Shown here piece after piece: positions 34,719 through 47,440 of a stretch of DNA of 64,000 nucleotides; position 1 is the first letter of the stretch, and each line of letters starts with the position of its first letter. A model generated the notes under the pieces. It ran no database searches, was not told where the DNA came from, and saw only the letters and a program-made list of their open reading frames with translations. The DNA is taken from assembly GCA_023078555.1 (NCBI GenBank), contig CM041196.1:8009985-8073984 (forward strand), read 5' to 3'. The DNA comes from Ulva prolifera. Its lineage: Eukaryota > Chlorophyta > Ulvophyceae > Ulvales > Ulvaceae. A program made the position numbers and the translations under genes.

Positions 34719-36568
34719 ATGCTGGCACCAGCCCTCTTCAGCGACTTTGCGGCAGCCGAGCAACCTCAGCTGTTCTGCCAGATGCCCAGCCTTGCTGCCA
34801 AGCTTGCCCGGAGTTCCCCCGGACCCTCTTGCAGCAACAACGACAGCCACGACGTGACCGGAATCGCCCCGAGCTCATTGACAGCAAATGGGATGGCTTC
34901 GAAGCGACAGCTTCATGCCGATACCGGCCCTTCGATGCCCCAAGCCAGCGATGACTGTCAGTGCAGTGCTGATAGCATGCACATGCATTCCGCCTCAAGG
35001 AACACCTCCCCGCTGAAGGATCACCAGGTCCACACGAAGCACGTTGCAGTGCCTGCCAGCCCCGCCATGCAGACGTGTGAGCCTGAAGACGCTTTCGAAT
35101 CAGCCGAAGACAAGGGTCTGGCCTCTGCCAACAAGCGCCCCCGCCCGAATGATCTCAAGAAGGCTCGCATGATCTGGTCAGAGGAGCTGCACAGCATGTT
35201 TCTGAGAGCTCTCAGTGATATCGGCCTCCGACATGCGGTCCCAAAGACCATAATGCAGGTGTGCTACTCTTCTAGTTTTCCGTGCGACCTGCCTGGTCTG
35301 CTCCTGTTCCCATCCATGACTGCTGGCTGGCGACCACCGCAACACGTGTACTGCTCTTGCAGAGGATGGGCGTTGACTCTCTCTCCAGGGAGAATGTTGC
35401 TTCTCACCTCCAGAAGTACCGCCTCGCCCTGAAGCGGAAGGCCGGACTGCCAGACAACACTCTGATGACCACGGCGAGCTGGCGCCAGCTCGAGCAGGCT
35501 CACGAGGACTGTGTCGCCAGCATCCCGACCGCGACTGCTGCAGCGCCCCTCATGGCTCGCGCTGCCGGCCCAGCTCCGCTGTCAGCTACGCCGGCAGCCA
35601 TGCTCCCTCCCCGCACAGAGCCGCAGGCGTCTCCGAAGCAAGCGCCCATCGCTACACCTGCACCCAAAAGCCTCCCGCCCCTCCCTCCCCTCGCTGCACA
35701 GAAGATGCCACCGCACACATTCCCAGGTGCAGTGCCGTGCGCCCCGTCCGGCCTGCCCCCCGGCTTCACAGTCCCTCCACCCGACTCAGACGGCGTGGCA
35801 GTAGGCATCCCGATGCCGTCGCCCCTGTTTGCGAGTGTCAAGGACTCCCACGGCATGCAACGCAGCAGCCACAGCTCCACCACCGGCCGCCCCACGCGCG
35901 GAACGCTGCCCGGCCTGCCCTCATCCGACACGCCGCCGCCGACCACCGGGCCGTCCGACCCGCCGCTGCGGCCCCTCGGCATGCCTGACGCCGCCACCGC
36001 CCTGATGCCTCCCACGTACTCATACCCTGCCACCGACGGCGGCGCGGACGGCGGCAACGGCGGCGGCAACAAGCTCTGCACAGTGTACATGTACAACCCC
36101 TCGCTGTGCGGCGCCGGCGCCGGCATGGAGCCAGCACAGGCGCGCACGCTCGTCAAGCCGGCGCAGGTGCCTCAAATGCTCCTGTCCGTCTCAGCGGCAG
36201 CGTACAACTCGATGGCTGGCGGCGCCGCGGTGCCGGAGCTCGTGGGAGTCGCGCACGGCGCGCCCGCCCAAACCGGGTCCACCGGCTCGGCATCGCGGCC
36301 GGTATCCGGCGGCGACGACGACAACACAGGCGTCGGCAAGCGGCGGCGGCGGATGTCGGTGCGCGTGCGGGACTTTCCCGGGGAGCAGGAGGCGTCCACT
36401 CGCCGGCCGCGGTCTCTGCGGACGTCGCCCGCGGCGCGCGCCCTCGTGGCGCCGCGCAGCCCTGCACAGGCCCCCGCGCCGGCCGCGGAGGTCGAGTGGG
36501 GGGGCGACTGCACAGCGCTGGACATGCTGGCTGAGATCGCGGGCCGCCTGACGGAGGGGCAGCAATGA
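34719..36568 (+). CDS. GARP-family Myb-like transcription factor, LUX/PCL1 type
   Basis: Two exons (34719-35258, 35363-36568) give 581 residues. The intron splits the GARP DNA-binding domain at its usual place. Exon 1 ends with MIWSEELHSMFLRAL and AVPKTIMQ; exon 2 opens RMGVDSLSRENVASHLQKYR. The AVPKTIMQ/SHLQKYR pair (residues ~150-205) is that of LUX ARRHYTHMO/PCL1 and of algal ROC15-like proteins. It differs from response-regulator ARR-B factors, and no receiver domain is present. A basic KRPRPNDLKK precedes the domain and a basic KRRRR lies near residue 510. The rest is Pro/Ala/Ser-rich and probably disordered. A clock or light role is inferred from family. The intron is short (104 nt). 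Confidence 0.93.
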
Positions 36569-39500
36569 TTCACCCCGGCACCCTGGCAGAGATGTGCACA
36601 CGGAAGAGGGGGCGCCCCGTGACTCTGTGTGCAGGCGCGCTGCCGCTCGCGGCTGCATGCCGCGTCGCGGGCGGCCGGCGGTGCGCCGAGCCTGCGGTGC
36701 GCGCCGCGTTCCAGCGCGATGCGGAACAGTGGCTCGCAGATGGGCCGGAAGGAGGCACTGCGCATGGTGGCAGTGCCCAGAGCTCGGGGGCCGAGAGCGC
36801 GGCGGTGCGTGCGGTTGAGAACGTGGCCGCGTCGGGATGCGGCGCAAGCCAAGCCGTCCAGCGACTGGCGAAAGAATGTTCCAGACTGGAGCACCCCGGT
36901 GGGGTGATGGCAGCTCCGCACGGAGCAAGTAGGGTAGGAGGCCTCAAGTCCTGGTGGACAGGTTGTTTATGGTGTATGTAGGCTGGCCAAGGCGACCAGT
37001 CAGGTCTGCAGTACAGTGAAAATGGTTCTCGTGTGTGTCGTGGTTTCCCTTTGTGCAGCTGGTCCCACAGCTGCGGAATAAGTCACAGGTGGTCGGTTGG
37101 TTACCATGCCCTGATTATCGACCGGGCTATTTGAGTTAGGAGTCACTGGTTTCATGCCGGCCAGCAGGGTGGTCCGTGGCAAGCAGTGTGCAGCATGTGC
37201 AGTGGGCGGGTCTGCTGCTGCTGGGCTCATTTCCCTGCCAAATCGGCTTTCTTTCAGCAGGTGCTTATGTAACACTTAGACGTTGCTGTGCTGTGCAATG
37301 CGCCTGCTCCACCCGCATCGTCATGCCAGCCCTCGTAATGCGTGCTTCTGACTGCCCTGTTCTGCACGCCATTATCTCCAGTACGGTGCCTCTGTTGACC
37401 TCCCACATGACACCCCCAGCCCTCATCGCGCACTGCGCCTGCATCCCATCACACACGATGCACGTCAAAGCTTCGTACAAGATCTGGCTGCTGGAGATCT
37501 CCTGGTGCCACCTGGGCAACTCCAGTGTGCACCATCCCACGTCATGCTGCACAGTGAGCGCACAGCCATGGCGAAAAGGCATCTGCGTTCCGCAGGGCCG
37601 CGCTCGTCCTGCCATAGTGGCGGTCGCCCCATGTTGATCCATGGTGTTGTAAAGATCACGAACTACCGCGAAAGCCCACAGTGCCTACCGACCTGCGTTG
37701 ACCACGGGGCTGCTGTGATGACGAGAACACAACAGTGATTATGAAGTTGACCGTGCCAATCCGGGGAGCACCGCACAAGCTGACACAGCAGGCATGACAA
37801 GATAATTGTGCAGTACGGCGAGCATAATTTCGACATGTGGTGGCCGCTCACGAGGTGGGCTGCACCCGAGACGTCGCAGCAAGCACTGGCATGGCGAGGC
37901 CCCAGTTCGGGGCCAGCAGGCGCACGAATTTCGAACTGATACACTGCATGAGTGGCACCGCTTTGTATGTGCACATTATGATCTGAGCGCTGGCTGCGCG
38001 GTGACACCACGCGCCATACTGATCCATGACAACTGCACATGAGTCACTTGCGCGAGTGAAGTGTGCGTAGTGATGCCTCTGCTGCGATGCCTTCAGGCCG
38101 TCCGCAGTTGAACACCGTTTAATGTATTCTATCGAGATCCTTGGTGCATGACTCACGCTCACTGCGCTCGAGTAGGAACTCTGCGTGCGACCGGGACCTC
38201 CGACTTGCGCGTCACCGAGTTCACAGCACTTCGAATGAAGATGGCGTGCAGTGGGGAAGACGTCTCTGGGCACATCTCAGTCCAAACGCGCGCCACAAAG
38301 CCTGCAGAGCCGCGAGCTTTGCCTTGCCTTGCGATAGATCAGTGACCTTGCGGTCTACGTAGACATCGTATACATCGTTCATGCCGCGGCCATTCTCCGT
38401 AGATACGAAGCAAGGTTATGAATGTATGGATCGATCCCGCGCATGGCTGTGGAATAGAAGTTCGGTCCCTTGGCCAGCTATGCACAGTTCTGATGCACAT
38501 GCTTGTCCGCGCGGAGCCTCGGGGCGTCGCCACTCAGTGCGCCCATACCAAGCTCCGCCTGCCTCAATTGTCATCGAGCGACGCCAGAGGGGTGGCTTGG
38601 TGTGCTGTGTTGGATGATCAGGTCGTATGACCCCGTTCCCTGACCGGTTCACGTTGCCGCTGTGCCGGTGCGATTGGCATCCAAGCACGCACGCTCTGCA
38701 GAGTCTGCATTGCAGCCGCGACATGGCATGTTCCGCAGGCACCCGCGCCAGGCTGCACACGATGGGCGCGACGACAAGCTCGAGCACTTGGCTTTTACGG
38801 CCGTTGCGGCTGACGTGAGCGCTTCCAACGAGTGAGAAGAAGAGGCACGGCGCGATGTCCCAGGCCTAGACAAGGTGCCCATTGCGGCTCGTGATGTGCC
38901 ATGTCGACGTGGTGCCCACGCACCGCAGTGCGATCTCCACAGACAATGACCAGTCGAAGGGGACAGGCCGCACCGCAGACATTGCAGGCGTGCGCACAGC
39001 TCCACAGCGGCGCTACCTGCCTTGCTCGCCAACAGACCCTGTCCTTGTGTCGCAACACCACAGCGCAGCCACATGTATCTCCCAGAGATACACTGCTCCC
39101 ACTATGGTGCTTTCCGAAAGCTGAGCCTCTGAAGCAGGCTGAGACCAGCTCATGCACCATGGTGCACACAGTCTTGATGAGCGCGCTGCCAGCAGCCGCA
39201 AGCAAGGCATCACCTCTGTGCCTGTGAATGGGTCGGATGAACTCTTGCGTGGTGTTAGTTTGCGCAGGTTTGTATGCCTCTGTGACATGCCTTTGATGCG
39301 CACGTGCAAGGCTGTGGGCATGTGCAACTGCCAGCAGCAACAGGTGGCAGCCACGGCTGGTCGGGGCCAAATGGGGGGAGCAGATGCCTGCTATGCCAGA
39401 GACATCTGGAGGCAACCATCACCAGTCTGCCCCGCTGGTGCGACAAAATACGGTCTAGGTGGACGCTCCACGTTGCCCGGTGATGATCAGCAGGTTGAAG

Positions 39501-41432
39501 GCACCGCACACGGGCTCGTGTATCCTCGTGTATCCTGATCCGGAGAGGACACAGCTCGGGTGTTGGTCAGGCCACCAGTAGATGGTTTAGATTATGATTT
39601 TGGAAAGCCTTCACTACTCGGGCGGCAGCCCGGCTGAGCCTCCCTCTGCAGCCTGAATCTCCAGCCTTCAAGCATGTGCATGCAACAGCTTGAGGGTCCG
39701 ATCTCGATTGAGACTGGGTGCACTCAGTTTCACAGTCCACGATGGCGCCCAAGTTGCTGCTGCCATGTAATTGCGGCTTCAACATGCTATGAAATGCAGT
39801 CCCATGCTGCATGAACATGAATGCATCGATCCGCACACTGCATTGAATATTGCATCCACCTGCAACGCCACACGTGAAGCTGGGGGGGCCCAGCCACCAG
39901 TGCGGAGCAGCTGGCTCTCTTGCACATCACTGCCCTGGAGGGCCAGCTGCACATGGACAGGCACATGGCCTCTAGCACGGGTCGGCGCAAGCTGGCTCGC
40001 ACAACGGTAGGCGGAGTCGGAGTGCGATGCCTGGTGCATGCACGCATCTGGTACGGCCTGGTACGGCCTGTATCATGCGTCCACATTCACGTGTCCCATG
40101 GGGCCTGGCGGTTTACGCGAGCGTGTGGGCTCCGTGTGTGTGCAAGGACGGAGGCGAGGAAGCAGGCACCTTGGCCGGGACAGCATGGAGGCTGTGTCGG
40201 TGCAACACAGCCGGAGCCACCTCGCACACAGCCCCCTCCTCCTGACGCCTGGAAACGCATCGCATGAGCCGCATGAGCCGCTGTGGCCAACGCATCCAGG
40301 GCCCTCGAGCGGACGCAGCGCTGCCCAGCGCGTGCCTGGGAGGACGCACTCGAGCCCCCAGGCACGCGAACGGGCGCCTCAATGCAAATTGGCGTGCCAG
40401 AGTCCCCGTCAGTGCTTCCCCGAGGCTGCGATTGAGGTTGACTCACACAACTCGGGGACAACGCGACCGCGGCGGCTACGTGTCGTGCACTGGTGCTCTG
40501 CCAATGCCTGGACCCCTGCTCGAGTCAGTGGCCGCCGCGGCACCAGCGCGCGTGCGGCGTACATGACTGCCCCGATCAGCGTGCATGCATTCGGCCGCCG
40601 CTATCGCCGATTCAGCGCAATGCCGCCCACACGGCCGCGCAGAGGCGGCAGACACGCCGCTTGTGCATGCCGCAGCCGCCCCCTCCCCCCCTGCGCCGTG
40701 AAGTCGGCGCCCCTCTGCATGCGTGTCGCAGCAGACCTGCGAAGCGGTACGCACTCATGCGGCTGCCGCATCTGTGATGCCTGTTGCGTTGGCTCGTTAC
40801 ACCAGAGACGGCGTGACCACGCCACCAAACATAACTCAGTTTCCACACTCAAAACTTACGCGCACACAAGCAAATCCTACCCTATCTGTGTGCGCTCTCC
40901 CCACTGCCGCCCTCTGGCCGCCATCGCGCTTGGCACGGACCGCCATGCTGTGCCGCCCTCAGCACGGCCGTCCTGGCCGAACATGCCGCCCGCCGCGGCT
41001 GCCAGCCCACCTCAGCCACAAGCTGAGGAGACTCAAAGGGCTGCCGCATGCGGCGCTCTTCGAGCGGCGTTCGCGCATCCGCGCGGCCCCGCGTGCAGGG
41101 CCCCCCCTCCTGGCGCGGCAGGCACCACCTCGGCAGCACAAACTCGCGATGGAATCAACTGCCGCTGAGCTTCAGTGGGCCGGGGCCTTCTCTGCAGCCC
41201 GGCACGCAGCAGCGTCTCACTAGCGGACGGCGCCAGTGGCCGCGGCAACACGCGGCGGGGCTGCTTCTGCCCGCCTGCCCACCTCACCCCCGGCATGTGC
41301 CGTAGCTCTGAGATTTAGATGCCTGCACGCAACACTGAGCAGGCGGGGCGGGTGCGTGACCGCGGACACGCCGCGTCGCGGCGGGGCTTCTCGACTAACA
41401 AAATAAGCATTCATGATACAGCGCGGCCGACC
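36569..41432. other. gene-poor stretch
   Basis: No family is recognised in 4.9 kb between the GARP stop and the Mpv17 stop. The long open frames at 38795-39415 (minus) and 40038-41168 (plus) are compositional: every frame is open there and neither has a domain. A weak, diverged copy of the dispersed repeat may lie at 40139-40175. Confidence 0.45.
40139..40175 (+). repeat. possible diverged copy E of the dispersed repeat
   Basis: TGTGCAAGGACGGAGGCGAG is followed by GAAGCAGGCACC. Order is kept but several positions differ. Confidence 0.35.
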
Positions 41433-43240
41433 CTACCGGGCCACCGCCGCCTCCATGCGTGTGCTGCGCAGCGGGTGCTGCAAGTGAAGCAGCCCCGCCA
41501 GCCCCGCCCACGCGCTGCCGCCGCCGCCGCCCGTGGCCCGCCCGCAAGCAAACGACAGCTGCGGCGCGAGCGGGCGCGGCTCGCTGTCCGCGTAGCCGCA
41601 CCGCTGCCGCAGGCCATGCATAGGGAAGCGCAGCGGCTCCGCCACCGAGGCCGCGGCGGCCACGACGCCGTGCGTCGGCAGCACGGCCGCGCCGCCATCC
41701 GCAGCCTCCACGGCGGCCGCCGCGTCTGTGCCGTCTTGCGCGCGTGACGGCGGTTCAGCCACCGCGACCTGCTGCTGTGCTGCGGGCGCTGTGAGCGCCG
41801 CCTCCGCGTCTTCCGTGACGGTGGCGCCGGTGTCAGAGCCGCGCATCATGCTGAGGATGACGGTCCACACGAAGGACACGCCGGCGGCAAACGGGATCTG
41901 GAGGTATGTCGGCACGACGGAGAAGTTCACAAGCTGCACACGCCACACGCCCCGTCAGCGCGCACTGGCCACCACATGCATGCGTCAGGCCACGCGAGCA
42001 GACACGAGCCGTAGCCGCTTCACCTACCTCAGGGCAGGCACGGGTGCACACGAGAGCGCGCAACATGGGGCGGGGGTCTACGTCCATTTGCAGCGTGGCA
42101 GTTCGGAGGTACCCACCTGCGCGGGCACCCAGATCATCCAGAGGGCCTGGCAGTTGGGCCACAGCTCCTCCCAGTAGCGGCCCATCGCGAAGTCGGTCGG
42201 CTCGCCTTGCACGAGCGAGTACTTGAGGACGTAGAACGTTGGGAAGTAGATGCTGCATGCATGGGCGTGCCGTCAGCGCAGGCGGCCCGCGAGTGAGGCG
42301 CCACTCTGACGATCCAGACTCGCCAGGGCGGCGACGCGGGTGGTGCGTACGAGGCCAGCACGCAGCATGCACAGCACACGGCGGGCAGCTGCAGGCGAGG
42401 GGAGGGGGCGCACAAGGGGTGGTGGAAGGCCTGGTCGATCAGGGTCTTAATCGGCGCCGACGCGATGTGGCCCATGCGTTCGGTGATCGGCTGCGTCATC
42501 CTCGTCAGCACCTTGGTGTAGAACACGTACTGGAAGCCTCCCTGCACAGCCGCCACGCGTCACGGCCGCCGCGCTGTGGTGCGCGGCTGGCAGGGTGGGC
42601 CGCCACCGGCGACGGCAGCGCCGGCGATGAGTCGGCGGGTGTGTGCACACGTGGGTCAGGGGGCCGCACGTGAGTGCGGCTTGAGTGCACAGTGACAGAG
42701 CAACGGAGCAGTGGTGGAGATGGGGGCCACATGCAGGGGGGCGAATGCAGAGACGGCAGATTGCATGGGCTCGGGCCACCGCACGGCAGAGCCCCCTGAG
42801 GCACACTGCGCGCAGGCGAGGGGGCCGCACGAGGTATGCAAAGCCAAAGATGCAGAAGGCGGTGTGCCGCGTCCAGTCGATGTCCTTCCACTCGCGGCCC
42901 TCCATCACCTGCACGGCACCCGCGTCGTCACGTCCGCGGTGCGGCCGCTCGCAGGGCTAAGCAGGGCCAACTCCGTGGGGCGCTGGTGCGGCACTCCATG
43001 GCGTGGGTCGGCTGGGGCAACCCCTGCCACAGGGGATGAGAGTCCGCGCGGGGGAGGGAGCGTAGGGGGGGGCCGCACGGTTTGGGCAAACATGTCAGCT
43101 GCCGAGGTCTTGATGCCTGTGGTGACGACACCGACGATGAAGGGCCGGCGCGACGCAGCCCGGGCGTACGCCTGGCCGGCCTGCACGAACGGGCTGGACA
43201 GGGCCGATGCGGCCTTCTGGAGGGTTTGTAGGGCTGCCAT
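41433..43240 (-). CDS. Mpv17/PMP22 family membrane protein
   Basis: Five exons (43240-43079, 42908-42831, 42541-42414, 42252-42117, 41933-41433) give 334 residues. The family signature WEELWPNCQALWMIWVPAQ sits at the end of exon 4. It is followed by LVNFSVVPTYLQIPFAAGVS, the usual last membrane helix. Family members are four-helix proteins of the inner mitochondrial or peroxisomal membrane, possibly channels. An N-terminal amphipathic stretch (residues 1-35) would fit mitochondria or plastid. Odd: about 130 residues rich in Ala, Val and Glu follow the family domain, where most members stop. The first three donors are GTGCGGCCCCCC, GTGCGGCCCCC and GTGCGCCCCC; all four acceptors are TGCAG. Confidence 0.93.
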
Positions 43241-44695
43241 CCTCGGGCTCCTGCATGCATGGGGGCTGGTCTCAGGGAGCCTGTTGCGAGGTCTGCCCGA
43301 GACGCTGAGCCTGTACAGGCGACAATGCGTGCAGCCGCGGCTAAGACGGCAAACATGCAGCGCATAGGTGCACACGACCTCGAACGAGCAGGTACATCCT
43401 CACGGCCGCGAAAACCATGATCAAAGCAGCATTTGAAACATCGCCATGCAGTGTTGGAGTTTGTCGCACGTGGGCCGGGTGCACGGAACAGTAAGGTAGC
43501 CGGGAGTGAGTGCCGGATGAAATGGGAGAGGGAATATTACACAGAACTGATGTACACAGCGTAGCTGATGAGGCTGTATGTCCTCGCGCACATGCAGAAT
43601 CTCGCATGCCTGGACATTTGTACACATTCGCGCCAGGCAGGTGAGGGGCCACCGACTGGCGGGATGCAAAAGGCACGTCAGACCTCACATGCACAGAACT
43701 GCTCCGTGTGACATCAGAACGGTGACATACTGGACGGCATAGCGCGTGTGCAGGCGACCCGCGCAGGGCCCTCAGTGCTTGCATCGGTGCTGCTGCGAAC
43801 GAGATGTACTCGGGGAGAGGCGGGAACATCCAATCCATCGTACTGAGACGCACCTTATATACTAGACGGTCGTCTGTGCTGGCGTTTGTAGGCCTTTGAG
43901 GAGACTGTACCTCCACTCGTGGGGCCGGCAACGCTGGGAATCGACACTACGGCGATGTGCTACCAGCCATTGTCAAGGCAATAGATACGCAGATATACCA
44001 AATAGAAACAGCTCAAGCGTGGCTTCCGTGTAAAGTTCTGCACCTGCAGTGCTGTAGAGTGATGCGTTGCAGTGCCAAGCTTCGATCGCAGGTCAGGGAT
44101 CAATGGATGCCGACGCGACTGCAAGCTGCTGGTACCCTTTCGTATCGATGTGCAGTATACAAAAGGCGCGCTAGATTGAATCTCCCGCTTGGCACCATGC
44201 GCTTGTCGGGCGTAGCAGCGTTCTCTGGGTTTTGGGCCAAATTCGGGTCAAAAATCGTGATGGCACCGGTGGCCCATGTCTGGCATGAGTGAATCAAGCA
44301 GAGCCTTGACCCCAGCAAACAGGCACACTGGCAGGAATTTGAAATTGACGACGATCTCACAAAGTTACACAGGTTTGACGCGCCTGTGACACGTGGCCCC
44401 ACTTGGGGTGCAAGACCGGCATGCAGGCGATTGTGCCTCAGGCTGCATCACCTTCCCCAACCCGCAAAAACATCCCAAGCAACGCTTCATCCGAAACAGC
44501 AGGGCACTGACATCCCGTCTAGCGATTGCAAGTCGAGTCCACGCCATGTGCCTTGTCAAGTTCGAGCACACTGTGTGCTCTGCATTGCACGGGCTTCTGA
44601 AAAGGCCACAACGGTGCTGCAGCGCCAGCTCGACTGCTGGGACACCTCTGCCGCTACAGAGTAGTTGCTTGGTGTTGCTGTGGCTGCAATCGACA
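43241..44695. other. intergenic
   Basis: 5' flank of the Mpv17 gene and 3' flank of LSM3, both on the minus strand. No coding region or RNA gene was recognised. Confidence 0.45.
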
Positions 44696-45343
44696 TCATT
44701 GCCGCAGCGGTGGGGATATGAGGATGACGCCATCCCCTCGAACGAACAGAAACGGTATACTCCGCTTTTGTGACTTCACGATCTCCTCCATGGTCTCGTT
44801 GTCTACATCCATAAGAGTGACTGTTTCCTCGACTTCGCCCAGGATCATGTTCAAATGCTGATCGTACGCATGCAGCCTGCCCCGGAGCTCCCTGTTGTTT
44901 CTGCACACACACACGCATGATGTCACGTTTCAGCTCATTCCATCGATCGCGGATTGGTGGGTTCAAGGATGCAGAGAGCAGCAGGCTGAGGGCAGGCCAG
45001 GCAGCAACTCAGTGGGGGTCGCCACTGATCGAAGCAGCCTGCCCACTGCACAACGAAAACACTGCCATGTATGCTGCAGCGGCAAACCGTCACCTGGCAC
45101 ATGTACATGGCCGAATAGCGCAAGTCGACAGACACCTGCCTGCCTGCCAGGATGGCTGCCATCGCGGCATGGCAGGAGCAAGAGCACTGGGGCAGAGGGA
45201 CTGCGGCCTCTGTCGGCTTCGAGACAATCAGAGGCCGCTATGCCGTACCTGCACTTGACATAGACTCTGTCGTCCAGGCTCAGCCTGATCATGTCAATCG
45301 GCTCGTTGATGATCGCCTCCTCCGCTTGAGGAGCCGCGGCCAT
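44696..45343 (-). CDS. LSM3: U6 snRNA-associated Sm-like protein LSM3
   Basis: Two exons (45343-45249, 44900-44696) give 99 residues, the normal LSM3 length. The Sm1 motif runs over the junction: [17 protein letters not shown], then [20 protein letters not shown]. Sm2 follows as [13 protein letters not shown] near the C-terminus. LSM3 is one of seven subunits of the LSM2-8 ring, which binds the U6 3' end in the nucleus, and of the LSM1-7 ring used in mRNA decay in the cytoplasm. The intron (348 nt) starts CAG|GTACGG and ends TGTGTGCAG. The join restores AGA (Arg) in the expected position. Confidence 0.96.
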
Positions 45344-45955
45344 GGTTGCTGTGGTTTGACAGATCGAATTGAAAGTCTGGAGATTGTAGTGTTTAGGCAG
45401 CGATGCACCGTCCGTTGAGGCTGTATACGTTCATCACAAGGATCTCGTGTGCACACGGCACCAGAATGCTCTGAGTTTCGGGCCTGGGACACAGTTGCAC
45501 AATTGCGTGACCTCGACCCGCAGCAGAGCAGCTACAGCAACAGATTCATCGCGTAATGTGCTGTGTCCCTCCATCAGCAGCAGGTTTTCTGCGCAAGCGG
45601 GTTCAAGACGGAAACACTGAGGCGCCTGTAGCCACCATACTGGGCAGACGGCGAAACCACCAGGAGGAATCCGGCCAGACACAGGCACAGCAGCCAGCCG
45701 ACACGGACGGCGCACACCCAGTACCAGCCACAGGTATCAGATGCCCGTTCAGACCGCACACTCGTCGTCCAGCGAAGCGGAATATCCATATATGCTGTTG
45801 TCAGCGCACAGGCAGCATATGCATGTGCACAGGATGTTGCCCGTCAACGTTACATGCACACTCTCTCCGCTGCTGCACACGGAGCTCTGGTAGCTCATGT
45901 CCAGCAGTACATCGTTGAACACCACACGCATACCCAGCCGCCACAACAAGCAAGT
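45344..45955. other. short intergenic stretch
   Basis: Lies between the LSM3 start and the stop of the next minus-strand gene. Two minus frames look faintly protein-like: a hydrophobic one at 45574-45789 (WLLCLCLAGFLLVV) and one at 45749-45949 (VVFNDVLLDMSYQSS). They could be extra 3' exons of the upstream membrane-protein gene, but no splice model is convincing. Confidence 0.35.
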
Positions 45956-46969
45956 TCAGTCCGGATGCGACATGATGATGTACTTCCTGAGATGGCTTCT
46001 TTCCGGCCGCGAGTCGAGCTGCGCCAGCATGACGCCGTCTTTGAGGGCAGCCACCAGTGCGGGCACGACCCACACGAGCATGACCGGCACCGCGCAGCAC
46101 GCAGCACGGCCAGCACGTGCATGGCGCGGGTGAGCCAGCCGGTCGTGCGCCAGGCAGACGGCGACGGCGACCGCGGCCGACACGGCCACGCCGGCCACGC
46201 AGACCCACCCCGAATCACGCCAACCCACCCCGATCCACAGCGAGAGGGTCACGGCGGCGGTGCAGTAGTACTCCACGGCGGTTGCGAAAATGTCCACAGG
46301 GGCCGGGCGGCGGCAACGGGCTGTAAGGAGGATGAAGGCGGCGAGGCCGGCACCATGGCCCGCGGCGGCCAGCCGGTCCGATGCGCTCTCGAGGAGCGCG
46401 GCTGACAGTGCCACCACGGCGGCGGCGGCGAGGGCGCGGGAGCCATGCATGGCCGCTGCGGCAGCGAAGTACGCGGCGGACGCGGCCATGATGAGCCCCA
46501 GCGTGGGCCACCCGGCCTGGTCCACGCGGTCGAGCCACTCGCACAAGGCCTCACTGCTGAGCAGGACGCACATGCAGACGCAGAAGGTGATGAGGTAGAT
46601 GAAAAAAGCGGCGGCGACGGCGACGTGGGTGCGATGCGCGCTCCGATCGTGGCCGGGCCGGAGCGTTGCCGTGGCGGCGGCGCCGGCGGCCTGCGCGGCG
46701 GTGATGACGTCCATCCAGATATGCATGCATACATGCATGAGGGCGGGGAGGGCGCCGGCCGTGGCGGCGGGGGGGGGGGGGGGGGGGGGGGGGATAAGTG
46801 AAATCGAGGACCTGAGCTGGTCAGGTTGCTTTGCTGGTGGCGGCGCGACTGTCGCGGATGCGGGGGCGGCTTCGTGGCTGGCGGATTCCATGCGGGGGGA
46901 TTCTGGCGGGGGCTCAGTGGTGACCTGGAGCGAAGGAGGCTCTGAGCGGCGCCCACATGGCCTCAACAT
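45956..46969 (-). CDS. multi-pass membrane protein, paralogue 1
   Basis: One open exon, 337 codons from ATG 46969; the true start is uncertain. Several hydrophobic helices rich in Ala follow residue ~90. It shares TLRP, LD+AGWP, AMH-S-LAAAA, AGHGA and AVEYYCTAA in the same order with the gene at 50469-51631, so the two are duplicates. It lacks the N-terminal helical motif of paralogue 2, which suggests unmapped 5' exons or loss. Near residue 60 a C25 tract encodes consecutive prolines in frame; if real coding sequence it should be unstable. No function is known to me. The 5' flank holds three copies of the dispersed repeat. Confidence 0.6.
   Translation of the reverse strand: MLRPCGRRSEPPSLQVTTEPPPESPRMESASHEAAPASATVAPPPAKQPDQLRSSISLIPPPPPPPPAATAGALPALMHVCMHIWMDVITAAQAAGAAATATLRPGHDRSAHRTHVAVAAAFFIYLITFCVCMCVLLSSEALCEWLDRVDQAGWPTLGLIMAASAAYFAAAAAMHGSRALAAAAVVALSAALLESASDRLAAAGHGAGLAAFILLTARCRRPAPVDIFATAVEYYCTAAVTLSLWIGVGWRDSGWVCVAGVAVSAAVAVAVCLAHDRLAHPRHARAGRAACCAVPVMLVWVVPALVAALKDGVMLAQLDSRPERSHLRKYIIMSHPD
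46769..46793. repeat. G25 homopolymer inside a coding frame
   Basis: On the minus strand this is C25, read as a proline run within paralogue 1. No donor adjoins it, unlike the runs at 7152 and 28310. Confidence 0.9.
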
Positions 46970-47076
46970 GGCCTCAAGGAAGCGTGTCACAAGGAGAATA
47001 TCAGAGAGGCCGTTGGCACCGCAGGCACCGCGGTGATGGGGCAGTGACTGTGTTGCACGTGGATTCGTTGTGCTGT

Positions 47077-47117
47077 GTGTTACAGCTGCAAAGCCGGAGT
47101 GGCCGGTAGCACCGCCA
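47077..47117 (+). repeat. dispersed 45-bp repeat, copy F
   Basis: TGTTACAGCTGCAAAGCCGG is followed by AGTGGCCGGTAGCACCGCC. It is of the same GCCGG subtype as copy I. Confidence 0.75.
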
Positions 47118-47392
47118 GGGCAATGAGCAAGCAACTCCCCAGTGCATGCACGTCGAGAGGTGCTCACCCACGGCAAACCCAAACACGGCGCCCAGTCAAT
47201 GCATGGCAGACACCCACCGAACACACACGCAAATGCACACCACACCCGCGTTCTGCTGTGTGTGTCTGCACCCGTCAACTCTTCTATGCTGATCAGTCGA
47301 CATGTCATCACATGCATACAGTTGACAGTTGGGGAGGCAGCTGGCACCGCACGCATGGCAACAAACAGGAACACCCCACATGCACTGGCGGT

Positions 47393-47440
47393 ATGTTACA
47401 ATTGTCCTTAAGGACAAAGCAAGCAAGGCAGGTAAGGCGG
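47393..47440 (+). repeat. dispersed 45-bp repeat, copy G
   Basis: TGTTACA, then a short insertion, then AGGACAAAGCAAGCAAGGCA and GGTAAGGCGG. Confidence 0.55.

Noticed and set aside
36172-36921. 249-codon minus-strand frames
   Set aside because: Shadow of the GARP C-terminal exon and its flank.
40038-41168. 376-codon plus-strand open frame
   Set aside because: All frames are open in this GC-rich stretch, with no conserved motif and internal low complexity.
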